A DNA stretch of 64,000 bases from Cupriavidus necator. Its GTDB lineage: Bacteria; Pseudomonadota; Gammaproteobacteria; Burkholderiales; Burkholderiaceae. The stretch is from contig CP074390.1 in NCBI GenBank assembly GCA_022041995.1, positions 620,001-684,000 of the forward strand, written 5' to 3'. The stretch's first letter is position 1. Each line of letters opens with the position of its first letter. Under the pieces are notes generated by a model that had not been told where the DNA came from, searched no databases, and saw only the letters and a program-made list of their open reading frames with translations. Made by a program: the position numbers and the translations under genes. Below, piece after piece: positions 48,141 through 56,305 of the stretch.

Positions 48141-48905
48141 ATGGACGTCCCGATCGAAGTACCGCTGCCCGAATCCCTGCAGAAGGCGCTGCAGAAACCG
48201 ATCTGCATCCCGTTGCCAAAACCCGGCAAGGCGCAGATCCAGCTGCCCACCGGCGGCACGCTCAAGGGCATCGTCGACATCACCAAGGGCATTCCGGACG
48301 ACTGCTCGCTGAACTTCTCGCTGGTGCTGCAGCTGGCGCCGGTGATGGCGAGCATCGAGTGCCTGGTCAAGGTGCTCAAGCTGATCAAGCCGCTGATCGA
48401 CGTGGTCAAGGCGCTCGGCCCGCCCGACCCGCCCACGCTGATCAAGGTGGTGCCGGAGTTCCTGCAGGCGGCCGAGGCGGTGCTGCCCTGCCTGGCCGTG
48501 CCGACGCCCGCGGTGATGATCCCCTTCGTGCGCGACGTTCTGCTGCTGATCATCAAGCTGCTCAGGTGCATCGTCGGCCAGCTCAAGAGCATCCTGGCGG
48601 TGATGGGCGGCCTGGCACTGCAGATCTCGTCGGCACAGGCCGAGGGCAACAGCGAGCTGATGGCGGCGCTGGAATGCGCGCAGGCCAATGCCAATGCCTC
48701 GGCCCAGCACATGATGTCGGCGATCGACCCGGTGCTGGTGCTGCTGGCGCTGGCCGAGCCCTTCATGGGCATCGCCGGCGTGGACCCCATCAAGACGCCG
48801 GCCATCGGCTCGGCCGAAGACATCGAGAGCCTGCAGAACGTAGTGAGCACCCTCGACGAACTGGCCAAGGCGCTGCAACTGGTGGCCGATGCCCTGGGAG
48901 GCTGA
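48141..48905 (+). CDS. eCIS-locus protein of unknown function, long hydrophobic helices
   Basis: A 254-residue protein, not recognised. It is Leu/Val/Ala-rich with amphipathic or hydrophobic helices (LKLIKPLIDVVKALGPPDPP, PFVRDVLLLIIKLLRCIVGQ, ILAVMGGLALQISSAQAEGN) and ends with EDIESLQNVVSTLDELAKAL. The N-terminus is Pro/Leu-rich (VPIEVPLPESLQKALQKPIC). It sits between spike and gp25, where the PAAR or Afp10 gene would be expected. It could be a tip-bound cargo, a chaperone or a baseplate factor. Nothing in the sequence decides. Confidence 0.7.
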   Translation: MDVPIEVPLPESLQKALQKPICIPLPKPGKAQIQLPTGGTLKGIVDITKGIPDDCSLNFSLVLQLAPVMASIECLVKVLKLIKPLIDVVKALGPPDPPTLIKVVPEFLQAAEAVLPCLAVPTPAVMIPFVRDVLLLIIKLLRCIVGQLKSILAVMGGLALQISSAQAEGNSELMAALECAQANANASAQHMMSAIDPVLVLLALAEPFMGIAGVDPIKTPAIGSAEDIESLQNVVSTLDELAKALQLVADALGG

Positions 48906-48906
48906 G

Positions 48907-49305
48907 ATGAAACCCGAATTCCTCGGCACCGGCCTTGCCTTCCCGCTTTCCGTCACGCCGCGCGGCAAGATGGCGCTGGCGCGGGCCGGGCAGCGCATCG
49001 AAGAATCGATCTACCTGATCCTGGGCACGCGGCTGGGCGAGCGCGTGATGCTGCCCGCGTTCGGCTGCGCCATCCACGACCTGCTGTTTGCACCCAACGA
49101 TCCCACCACGCGAACCGAGGCAGTGGACGCGGTGCGCGAAGCGCTGGCCATGTGGGAAGCGCGCATCGACGTACTGGCCGTGACGGCCGATTTCGACCCT
49201 GCGCAACCCAGCCTGCTGCTGATCCGCATCGACTACCGTATCCGCGCCAACAACGCGCTGGCCAACCTGGTGTACCCGTTCTATATCAACGAATCCTACG
49301 TGTAG
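48907..49305 (+). CDS. baseplate wedge protein gp25/Afp9-like
   Basis: A 132-residue gp25-family lysozyme-like wedge protein. It has KMALARAGQRIEESIYLILG, TRLGERVMLPAFGCAIHDLL, FAPNDPTTRTEAVDAVREAL and VYPFYINE. This small wedge subunit nucleates the sheath at the baseplate. It lies between the unknown helical protein and baseplate J, in the Afp order. The ATG is at 48907, right after the previous stop. Confidence 0.95.
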   Translation: MKPEFLGTGLAFPLSVTPRGKMALARAGQRIEESIYLILGTRLGERVMLPAFGCAIHDLLFAPNDPTTRTEAVDAVREALAMWEARIDVLAVTADFDPAQPSLLLIRIDYRIRANNALANLVYPFYINESYV

Positions 49306-49315
49306 GGTCAGGATC

Positions 49316-51310
49316 ATGCCGCTCAGGAACGAATACCCGGTGATCGACGACAGGCGCTACGCGGAGCTGGTGGCCGAGGCGCGCGCGCGCATCCCGCGCT
49401 ACACGCCGGAGTGGAACGACGTCAACGACAACGAGCCGGGCATGGCCGTGGTGCAGCTGATGGCCTGGATGAGCGACCTGCTGATCGCACGGCTGGGACG
49501 GGTGCCCAAGCTGAACTACCTGAAATTCCTGGAGCTGATCGGCATCGAACTGTTGCCGGCGCGCCCGGCGCGTGCCGAGCTGAGCTTCCCGGTGCAGGCG
49601 ACCTACGCCGAGCCAACGCTGATGGTGCCGCTGCACACGCAGGTGGCGGCCGAGGTGCCGGGCGAAGAGCGGCCAGTGGTATTCGAGACAGAGAAGGCAC
49701 TGATTGCGCTCAGCGCCAGGCTCGACAAGGTGCAGGTCGACCAGGGCCTGCAGGCCACCGACGTCAGTGCTGCCAATGCCGAAGTGCAGGCCGGCTTCCT
49801 CGCCTTCGGGCCGGCGGTGCGCGTGGGCAACGCATTGATGTTGGGCTTCGATTCGGCGCTGGACTTCCCGAGCGTGGCGGTCGACCTGGCGGTGTGGGTT
49901 GCCCGGCGCGACGCACGCGCACCGCTTTATGTCGACAGCCCGCTAGCCACCGCGCCGCCTGCCACGCTGGCCTGGGAATACTGGAACGGCAAGGACTGGT
50001 ACCCGCTCGACACGCTGCGCGACGACACCGCCGCCTTTACCCGCAGCGGCCATGTGCTGCTCGGCGCCGCGCCGCGCCACGGCCCGCAACGCGCGGTGCT
50101 GGGCAAGGTGGCCGCGCCGCGCTACTGGCTGCGCGCGCGTCTGGCCGGCGGTGCCTACCAGCGCCCGCCGCGGCTGCTGGCGGTTCGTACCAATACCGTG
50201 CCCGCGATCGCCGCGCAGTCGGTCGATGCGGAGATCGTCGGGCGCAGCACCGGCATGCCCGACCAGGTGTTCCAGCTTGCCCAGCACCCGGTGCTGGCCG
50301 GCAGCCTGGCGCTGGAAGTCGATGAAGGCGACGGGCTGCAGTCATGGCAGGAGGTGGCAGACTTCCTGGCCTCGGGGCCGGACGATGCGCACTACGTGCT
50401 CAACCGCACCACCGGCGAGATCCGTTTCCACGGCATCGGCGGCCGCATTCCGGTAGCCAACCCGAACCGGCCCGCCAATATCGTCGCGCGGCGTTACCGC
50501 GTGGGCGGCGGCGCGCACGGCAATGTCGGCGCCGGCCTGATCGCGACATTGCGCGGCAGCCTGCCGGGCATTGATACCGAGGGTGTGGGCAATTTGTTCC
50601 CGGCCTTCGGCGGTGGCGATGAAGAGACCCTTGAGGCCGCGCGCGAACGCGCCGCGGCTACGCTGAAGAGCCATGAGCGCGCCGTGACGCGCGACGACTT
50701 CGAGCTGCATGCGCGGCGGGTCGGCGGCGTGGCGCGCGCGCGGGCGCTGCCGCTGTTCCATCCCGCCTTCCCCAACGTCGAGGTGCCGGGCGTGGTCAGC
50801 GTGGTGGTGGTCTCCGAGGCCAGCGACCCGCAGCGGCCGCTGGACGACCCCGCGCCGCAGCCGACCGAGGGCCTGCTGCGCGAAGTCTGTGCGCAACTGG
50901 ACCAGCGCCGTCTTGCCACCACCGAACTCTATGTGCTGGCGCCCACCTACCGGCTGCTCAGGCTTTGCGCAACGCTCACCGTGGCCGGCGATGCCGACCT
51001 GGCCGTGGTCAGGCAGGCCGCGCTGCTGGCGCTGCGGCGCTACTTCCATCCGCTGGCCGGCGGGGAGGACAGCAAGCCTGACGCCAACGGCAGCGGCTGG
51101 CCGTTCGGCGGGGACATCCACTATTCGCGCGTGGTGCAGCGGCTGCTGCTGCCCGGCGTGGTCAGCGTCGACGACCTGCTGTTCCGCCTCGACGACACCG
51201 ACTACCCGGCCTGCACCAATGTCCCGGTCGGCGGCGGCGCCCTGCTGCGGCTGGCCGATGATTCCCTGGCGCTCAGCGTGCGCTACGAGACCAGAGAGGT
51301 GGACGCATGA
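49316..51310 (+). CDS. baseplate J-like protein (Afp11)
   Basis: A 664-residue baseplate wedge protein of the J/gp6 family. The N-terminus has YTPEWNDVNDNEPGMAVVQL, MAWMSDLLIARLGRVPKLNY and LKFLELIGIELLPARPARAE, typical of Afp11. The J domain includes GNLFPAFGGGDEETLEAARE, RAAATLKSHERAVTRDDFEL and ARRVGGVARARALPLFHPAF. The stop overlaps the next gene by ATGA. Length is within the family range. Confidence 0.95.
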   Translation: MPLRNEYPVIDDRRYAELVAEARARIPRYTPEWNDVNDNEPGMAVVQLMAWMSDLLIARLGRVPKLNYLKFLELIGIELLPARPARAELSFPVQATYAEPTLMVPLHTQVAAEVPGEERPVVFETEKALIALSARLDKVQVDQGLQATDVSAANAEVQAGFLAFGPAVRVGNALMLGFDSALDFPSVAVDLAVWVARRDARAPLYVDSPLATAPPATLAWEYWNGKDWYPLDTLRDDTAAFTRSGHVLLGAAPRHGPQRAVLGKVAAPRYWLRARLAGGAYQRPPRLLAVRTNTVPAIAAQSVDAEIVGRSTGMPDQVFQLAQHPVLAGSLALEVDEGDGLQSWQEVADFLASGPDDAHYVLNRTTGEIRFHGIGGRIPVANPNRPANIVARRYRVGGGAHGNVGAGLIATLRGSLPGIDTEGVGNLFPAFGGGDEETLEAARERAAATLKSHERAVTRDDFELHARRVGGVARARALPLFHPAFPNVEVPGVVSVVVVSEASDPQRPLDDPAPQPTEGLLREVCAQLDQRRLATTELYVLAPTYRLLRLCATLTVAGDADLAVVRQAALLALRRYFHPLAGGEDSKPDANGSGWPFGGDIHYSRVVQRLLLPGVVSVDDLLFRLDDTDYPACTNVPVGGGALLRLADDSLALSVRYETREVDA

Positions 51311-53700
51311 GCCAGCCCCAGCCCTGTACCCTGCCCGCCCGTCTGCCGGACGCCGGGCCGGCCTCTCATGCGGCCTCTCATGCGGCCTACCTGCCGCCGG
51401 TGCCGCGGCCCCCGCACGATCCCCTGACCCTGGTGCTCAACGGCCAGCTCGGCTGGCGCGTGCTGCCCGGCAAACCGCCAGCCGTCCCCGCTGCCACCAT
51501 CGGCCCGCTGGGGGAATGCGGCGCGCTGACGCTGCTGCCGCTGCCCGGCTCGGGCCGCACGCTGCTGGAAGCCAGCGGCAGCTTCGGCGGGCTGGTGCTG
51601 CCGCGGCACATGGCGCTCGCTTCGCTCGGACCCTGCCAGCAGGCATTGCTGCTGTTCGATGCAAAGAATCGCCGCCTGTTGCGCTTTGACCCCTGTGCCT
51701 GCGTGTTCGCTGCCAGCTTCTGCCTGCGCGCGCAGGATCCGCGCCTGCCCTCGGGCCCTGCCGCGCTGGCCGCCAGCTGCGGACGCCTCTACCTGGCCGA
51801 TCCGGCCGGGCGCCGCGTGATCGTGCTCAACGCCGCCACTGGCGCCGCCCGCGGCGTCTGGCGCGCGCCGCTGTCCACCCCGCCGTGCGACGCCGGCAGC
51901 GGGCTCGATGACTGGCAACCGGCTGCGCTGGCGGTGGCGCCCAACGGCGATATCTGGGTCGGCGACCGCATCAATGGCCTGCTGCTGCGCTTCTCCCCGA
52001 CAGGTTGCGTAGTGGAGCGGCATCACGGTTTCGGTGCCGTCGCCGCGCTTGCCGCTACCTGCGACGGCAGGCTGCTGGTCGCCGGAGATGGGGCCGCGGC
52101 CATCGTGTACTACGATCCGTCTACGCGCCGACGGCTCGATGCGCCACTGCGCCCGGCCGACCTCGCCGACGCCTTCGCGCCACTGCCGCTGACGGTCCAT
52201 GCCGATGGCTCGGTCGACCTGTCCGCGCTGTGCAGCCCGCCGTGCGCCGCACCGTGCGTGTTCGACCCGTCCGGCAACCTGCTGGACACGCCACCTGACG
52301 ATCCGCCCGATGCCTGGCCGGCTACCGGCACCTGGTACTCGCAGGCGCTCGACAGCGGCATCTCGGAATGCGTATGGGACCGCATCGTGCTCGGCGCCAG
52401 CCTGCCCGCGCACACGCGGCTCGCCATCGACGTGCTCACGGCGGAAACCGAGCTGCCGCCATCCGGCCTGTTCGAAAGCGGCGACTGGCAGGCCGCGCTG
52501 GCACTGCATCCCGAGCCCGACGGCAGCAGCGCCTTCGACGGCATCGACTACATGCTGCAGGCCCGGCCCGGCCGCTACCTGTGGCTGCGCCTGCGGCTGG
52601 ATGGCAACGGCAGCGGCACGCCATCGCTGGCGTGCCTGGCGCTTGATTTTCCGCGTATCAGCTGGCGCCGCTACCTGCCGGCGATGTTCGGGGCCGAGCC
52701 GGTCAGCGCCGAATTCACCGACCGCTGGCTGGCGCTGTTCGACCGCCAGTTCCGCGACATCGAGCAGCAGATCGACCGGCAGGCGCGGCTGTTCGACCCG
52801 CTCTCGGCCCCTGCCGGCGGGCGCCAGGACTTTCTCGGCTTCCTGGCCGGCTGGCTCGGGCTGGGCAACGGCCTGTCCGCCCTGCCGCTGGCACGCCAGC
52901 GTGCATTCATCAAGCATGCGGCGCGCGCGTTTGCCTGGCGCGGCACGCCGCGCGGGCTGACGCATACGCTTTACCTGTTCCTTGGCCTGCAGCGCTGGTG
53001 CGGCTATGCCGCCGACGCGGCGGCCTGCGTGCCGTGCGCCACCGACATTCCCGCGCGCTTCCGCTGGCGCCCGCCGCGCCTGCTGCTGGAGCACTACCTC
53101 CTGCGGCGCTGGCTGTTCCTGGGGTTCGGCCGGCTGTCCGACAACGCGCGCCTGTGGGGCGAGCGCATCGTCAACCGCGGCCGGCTGGGCACGGGCGCGC
53201 CGCCCGCGGCAATGCCGGGTTGCCCGCTGCCGGCCGGTGCCGGCGCCGATGACTGCGAGCCCTGCGTCGGCGCGTCCCATGCTGGCCGGCATGGCGCCGC
53301 CAGCCCCGACGAGAGCGCGCGCATCGGCGTGACCCAGCTCAAGACCGCGCAGGACCCGTGGCGCGATCCCTTCCATGTCTATGCGCACAAGCTGTCGGTA
53401 TTCGTGCCCGCGGCCTGCGTGCGGGAACCCGCGCTGGCACGCGCGCTGGCGCAGCTGCTCAAGGCAGACGTGCCAGCGCATGTGCAGGCCACGCTGGTGC
53501 CGGTGGAGCCGCGCTTCCGTATCGGCGTGCAGGCCATGCTGGGGCTGGATGCCGTGATCGGCTACCGTGCCGCGCCGGTCACGCTGGATGCGATGAAACT
53601 CGGGCGCGCGACCGTGCTGGGCAGCGCCGACCGCGACGGCGGCGCGCGCGCCTTGCGCGTGGGCACGCGGCGCGTGGGCATGGACACCACCATGCAGTAG
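51307..53700 (+). CDS. tail protein I (Afp12-like) fused to an N-terminal beta-propeller-like region
   Basis: A 797-residue protein. The C-terminal half has the tail-protein-I pattern: RYLPAMFGAEPVSAEFTDRW, ALFDRQFRDIEQQIDRQARL, FDPLSAPAGGRQDFLGFLAG and FAWRGTPRGLTHTLYLFLGL. Residues about 60-330 look like an NHL/propeller (LLLFDAKNRRLLRFDPCAC, RLYLADPAGRRVIVLNAATG, ALAVAPNGDIWVGDRINGLL, GDGAAAIVYYDPSTRRRLDA). The segment about 340-450 is a beta jelly-like region. The wedge protein would therefore carry a propeller, perhaps for binding or display. The N-terminus has a short ASHAASHAA repeat. Confidence 0.88.
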   Translation: MSQPQPCTLPARLPDAGPASHAASHAAYLPPVPRPPHDPLTLVLNGQLGWRVLPGKPPAVPAATIGPLGECGALTLLPLPGSGRTLLEASGSFGGLVLPRHMALASLGPCQQALLLFDAKNRRLLRFDPCACVFAASFCLRAQDPRLPSGPAALAASCGRLYLADPAGRRVIVLNAATGAARGVWRAPLSTPPCDAGSGLDDWQPAALAVAPNGDIWVGDRINGLLLRFSPTGCVVERHHGFGAVAALAATCDGRLLVAGDGAAAIVYYDPSTRRRLDAPLRPADLADAFAPLPLTVHADGSVDLSALCSPPCAAPCVFDPSGNLLDTPPDDPPDAWPATGTWYSQALDSGISECVWDRIVLGASLPAHTRLAIDVLTAETELPPSGLFESGDWQAALALHPEPDGSSAFDGIDYMLQARPGRYLWLRLRLDGNGSGTPSLACLALDFPRISWRRYLPAMFGAEPVSAEFTDRWLALFDRQFRDIEQQIDRQARLFDPLSAPAGGRQDFLGFLAGWLGLGNGLSALPLARQRAFIKHAARAFAWRGTPRGLTHTLYLFLGLQRWCGYAADAAACVPCATDIPARFRWRPPRLLLEHYLLRRWLFLGFGRLSDNARLWGERIVNRGRLGTGAPPAAMPGCPLPAGAGADDCEPCVGASHAGRHGAASPDESARIGVTQLKTAQDPWRDPFHVYAHKLSVFVPAACVREPALARALAQLLKADVPAHVQATLVPVEPRFRIGVQAMLGLDAVIGYRAAPVTLDAMKLGRATVLGSADRDGGARALRVGTRRVGMDTTMQ
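51362..51388 (+). repeat. 12-base tandem repeat in the tail-I gene
   Basis: CCTCTCATGCGG occurs twice in tandem (about 51362-51385), encoding the ASHAASHAA stretch at residues 18-26. Confidence 0.75.
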
Positions 53701-53751
53701 CGGCTGCCGTAGTGGGCCACAACAGCGGACGAACGACGAGAGGTTTCAACC

Positions 53752-56292
53752 ATGGGCAACGCAATGCATACCCCCACTGGCTGCTGCGACGAACCCTGCC
53801 TGAGCTGCGAGGTGCAGACCCCGCTGCGCAACCACTACTTCTTCGGCAAGCTGATGGACGTGCCGGACTTCGATGTCGAGCAGGCCTATGTGGTGGACAA
53901 GTTCCGGCGCCACCACGCGCGGCTGCATGGCACCGGCGTGATCTGCGGGCTGGAGGTGGTGGCGCACCAGAACCCCGCCTGCCGCGACCGCTACCTGGTG
54001 GTGAAGCCGGGCGCGGCGCTCGACTGTTGCGGCAACGAGATCCTCGTGATCGACGCGGACACCCTTGACATCACCTGCTTCCCGGCGGTGCGCGCACTGG
54101 TCGAAGATCCCGACGGCAAAGACCATCTGCTGCTGCTGTGCATCCGCTACCGCGAGTGCCCCACCGAGGAAGTGCCGGTGCTGTACGACGAATGCGGTTG
54201 CGACGATAACCGCTGCGCGCCCAACCGCATCCTGGAGAGCTATGAATTCGACGTGCTGGTTGATCCGGAACTGCCCGCGGTGCCACCCGCGCAGCCCCGG
54301 CCGCCCACGCTGACGTGGCAGGCCAGCGTCACGCTGGACGGCGCGCGCGCGGTGGCGCTGCAAGAGGCCAGCCAGCGCGCCTATCTGGCGGCGGACCTGG
54401 CCGGCGGAGGTGGCACCGTGCAGCAGTTGTGGCTGTCGAACCAGGCCTATATCGCCACGCACAACTTCACCACCGCGGTCTTCGGCATTGCCGGGAACGG
54501 CGACGGCACGCAGCTGGTGGCACTGGTGGCCGGCGCGAGCGCGGCCGACCCGGCGCGGCTGGCGCTGCTCGATACGGCTTCAGCTGGCGCGTTTGCCGGC
54601 CCGGAAGACGCGGCCCTCGATCTGGCAGGGACTGCAGGCGCCACGCGCGGGTGGATGATGACCATCGGCGCCAACCGCGTGGCAGCGCTGGTGGTCAGCG
54701 GAGGCGACAGCCTGCTGTTTACCGTCGATGTCGCGCCCGCCACGCTGACGGCCGTGCTCGACGCGACGCTGAGCGGTTTTGCCGCGACCGCATGGGCGTT
54801 GGGCAGCGACGGCAAGACGCTGTATCTGGCGCAGGCCAACGGCGCCATGCAGTCGGTGGACCTGACAGCGGCAGCGCTGACACCGGCTGCGCCCGGCCTG
54901 TCCGGCACCAACGTCAGCGCACTGGCGGCGGTAAAGACCGATGCCCTCGACCTGCTCGCCTGGACCGACCAGGGCGCCCAGCGCATCACGTTATCCAGGC
55001 CGGACGGCACGCTGCTGCACCAGGACGCGCTGCCGGCGCCGCCGGTGGCGCTGGTGGCCGAACCCGCCGGCCGCTTCGGCTACGTGCTGATGCAACCCGC
55101 CACCGGCAACAGCAGCATCGTCGCAGTGGACTTGCGCCGCATGCAGCAGGGCCAGCCGGCGCTGCTGTCCAACGCGCTCGAGATCGGCCCGGGCGGCGAC
55201 GCGCTGGCGCTCACCGGCGCGCGGCTGTGGGCGGTCTACGACGACGGCGCCGCCATCGCGGCCATCGAAGCCACCCATTGCGAAGACTTTCTCGACCCGC
55301 ATCCGTGCCCCGCCTGCCCGTCGCCGGACTGCGTGACGCTGGCCACGATCACGCAATACCGTCCGCAGCGCAAGCTGGAAGACCCGGCCGAACCGCCCAC
55401 CGACCCGCTTGCCGACGCCGCCGCGAACATCGCCCGCATCGACATGCTGACCTGGCGCGCCACCGTACCCAGCGTCAGCGACCTGGCGCTGGCGGTGCGC
55501 TGCCTGCTTGAGCATTGCTGCGGCGGCACCAGCGCCAAGGGCGAACAGGGCGATCCTGGCCTGCCCGGGCAACAGGGCGAGCAAGGGGAGAAGGGTGATA
55601 AAGGCGATAAGGGCGACAAAGGGGACAAGGGGGACAAAGGGGACAAAGGCGACCCCGGCCAGCAGGGCGAGCCGGGTATCCCCGGCGACGGCCTGGACTG
55701 GGCCCTGCCCCATATCTGCGACATCAACTGGAGGCATGCCGAGCGCGTGCCCTTCGACGCCATCGCGCGCGGCCTGGTGGTGGCGTTCGATGCGCCGGTG
55801 GTAGCGGCCGACCTGCATGCCGATTCGATCCACCTGCAGGTGCAACACGACGAGCGCCTGGGCGATACCGACCTGCCGCTGCGCTGCTGGTGCGACCTGC
55901 CGCTGTCGCCCGACGACCTGGAGCCCGGCCAGCTGGAGCGCGACTGCGACGCACAGGCACAGTTCGATCCGGGCATCGATGCCGATGGCATGTCCACCGC
56001 CGTGCGTATCGGCCAGCAGATCCTGCCCAAGGTGTTCGAGACGCTGCAAGGCAAGCCGGTCAAGCTGCGGCTGCTGCTCAACGGCGACTTTATCCGCGGA
56101 CTGCACCACGACACCAAGCAGTTGCGCGCGCTCGACGCCGACCACATCCCCAAGCTGATCCCGCCCTCGCCGCCCAATCCGCCGCAGCCTGGCAAGGTGC
56201 CGGAGTGGCTGCAGCCGCAGGACGACCGCGTCAGTGGCGACGGCATCGAGGGCGGCACCTTCGAGAGCTGGTTCACCGTAGTACGAGGATAG
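53752..56292 (+). CDS. collagen-repeat and propeller protein, probable eCIS surface fibre
   Basis: An 846-residue protein with several parts. Residues about 20-105 are the domain shared with the next two genes (LRNHYFFGKLMDVPDFDVEQ, then RRHHARLHGTGVICGLEVVA). About 190-515 is a beta-propeller-like region (WMMTIGANRVAALVVSGGDS, TAWALGSDGKTLYLAQANGA). Residues 597-647 are 17 uninterrupted Gly-X-Y triplets, with six GDK in a row at 615-632. The C-terminal 200 residues are a globular region (IARGLVVAFDAPVVAADLHA). Cys-rich at the N-terminus. No family name; position after tail-I suggests a fibre or receptor-binding role (Afp13-like slot). Confidence 0.8.
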   Translation: MGNAMHTPTGCCDEPCLSCEVQTPLRNHYFFGKLMDVPDFDVEQAYVVDKFRRHHARLHGTGVICGLEVVAHQNPACRDRYLVVKPGAALDCCGNEILVIDADTLDITCFPAVRALVEDPDGKDHLLLLCIRYRECPTEEVPVLYDECGCDDNRCAPNRILESYEFDVLVDPELPAVPPAQPRPPTLTWQASVTLDGARAVALQEASQRAYLAADLAGGGGTVQQLWLSNQAYIATHNFTTAVFGIAGNGDGTQLVALVAGASAADPARLALLDTASAGAFAGPEDAALDLAGTAGATRGWMMTIGANRVAALVVSGGDSLLFTVDVAPATLTAVLDATLSGFAATAWALGSDGKTLYLAQANGAMQSVDLTAAALTPAAPGLSGTNVSALAAVKTDALDLLAWTDQGAQRITLSRPDGTLLHQDALPAPPVALVAEPAGRFGYVLMQPATGNSSIVAVDLRRMQQGQPALLSNALEIGPGGDALALTGARLWAVYDDGAAIAAIEATHCEDFLDPHPCPACPSPDCVTLATITQYRPQRKLEDPAEPPTDPLADAAANIARIDMLTWRATVPSVSDLALAVRCLLEHCCGGTSAKGEQGDPGLPGQQGEQGEKGDKGDKGDKGDKGDKGDKGDPGQQGEPGIPGDGLDWALPHICDINWRHAERVPFDAIARGLVVAFDAPVVAADLHADSIHLQVQHDERLGDTDLPLRCWCDLPLSPDDLEPGQLERDCDAQAQFDPGIDADGMSTAVRIGQQILPKVFETLQGKPVKLRLLLNGDFIRGLHHDTKQLRALDADHIPKLIPPSPPNPPQPGKVPEWLQPQDDRVSGDGIEGGTFESWFTVVRG
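55540..55692 (+). repeat. collagen-like coding repeat (17 Gly-X-Y triplets)
   Basis: Nine-base units GGN-GAN-AAN dominate 55594-55647, where six GDK units are encoded back to back, flanked by GEQ, GDP, GLP, GQQ, GEQ, GEK and then GDP, GQQ, GEP, GIP, GDG. The synonymous third bases vary, so the repeat is maintained at the protein level. Confidence 0.95.
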
Positions 56293-56305
56293 GGAGCACC
56301 AGGCG

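Noticed and set aside
55540..55692. CRISPR array or non-coding VNTR
   Set aside because: The repeat is nine bases, in frame, with synonymous variation and a clear Gly-X-Y product; there are no spacers.
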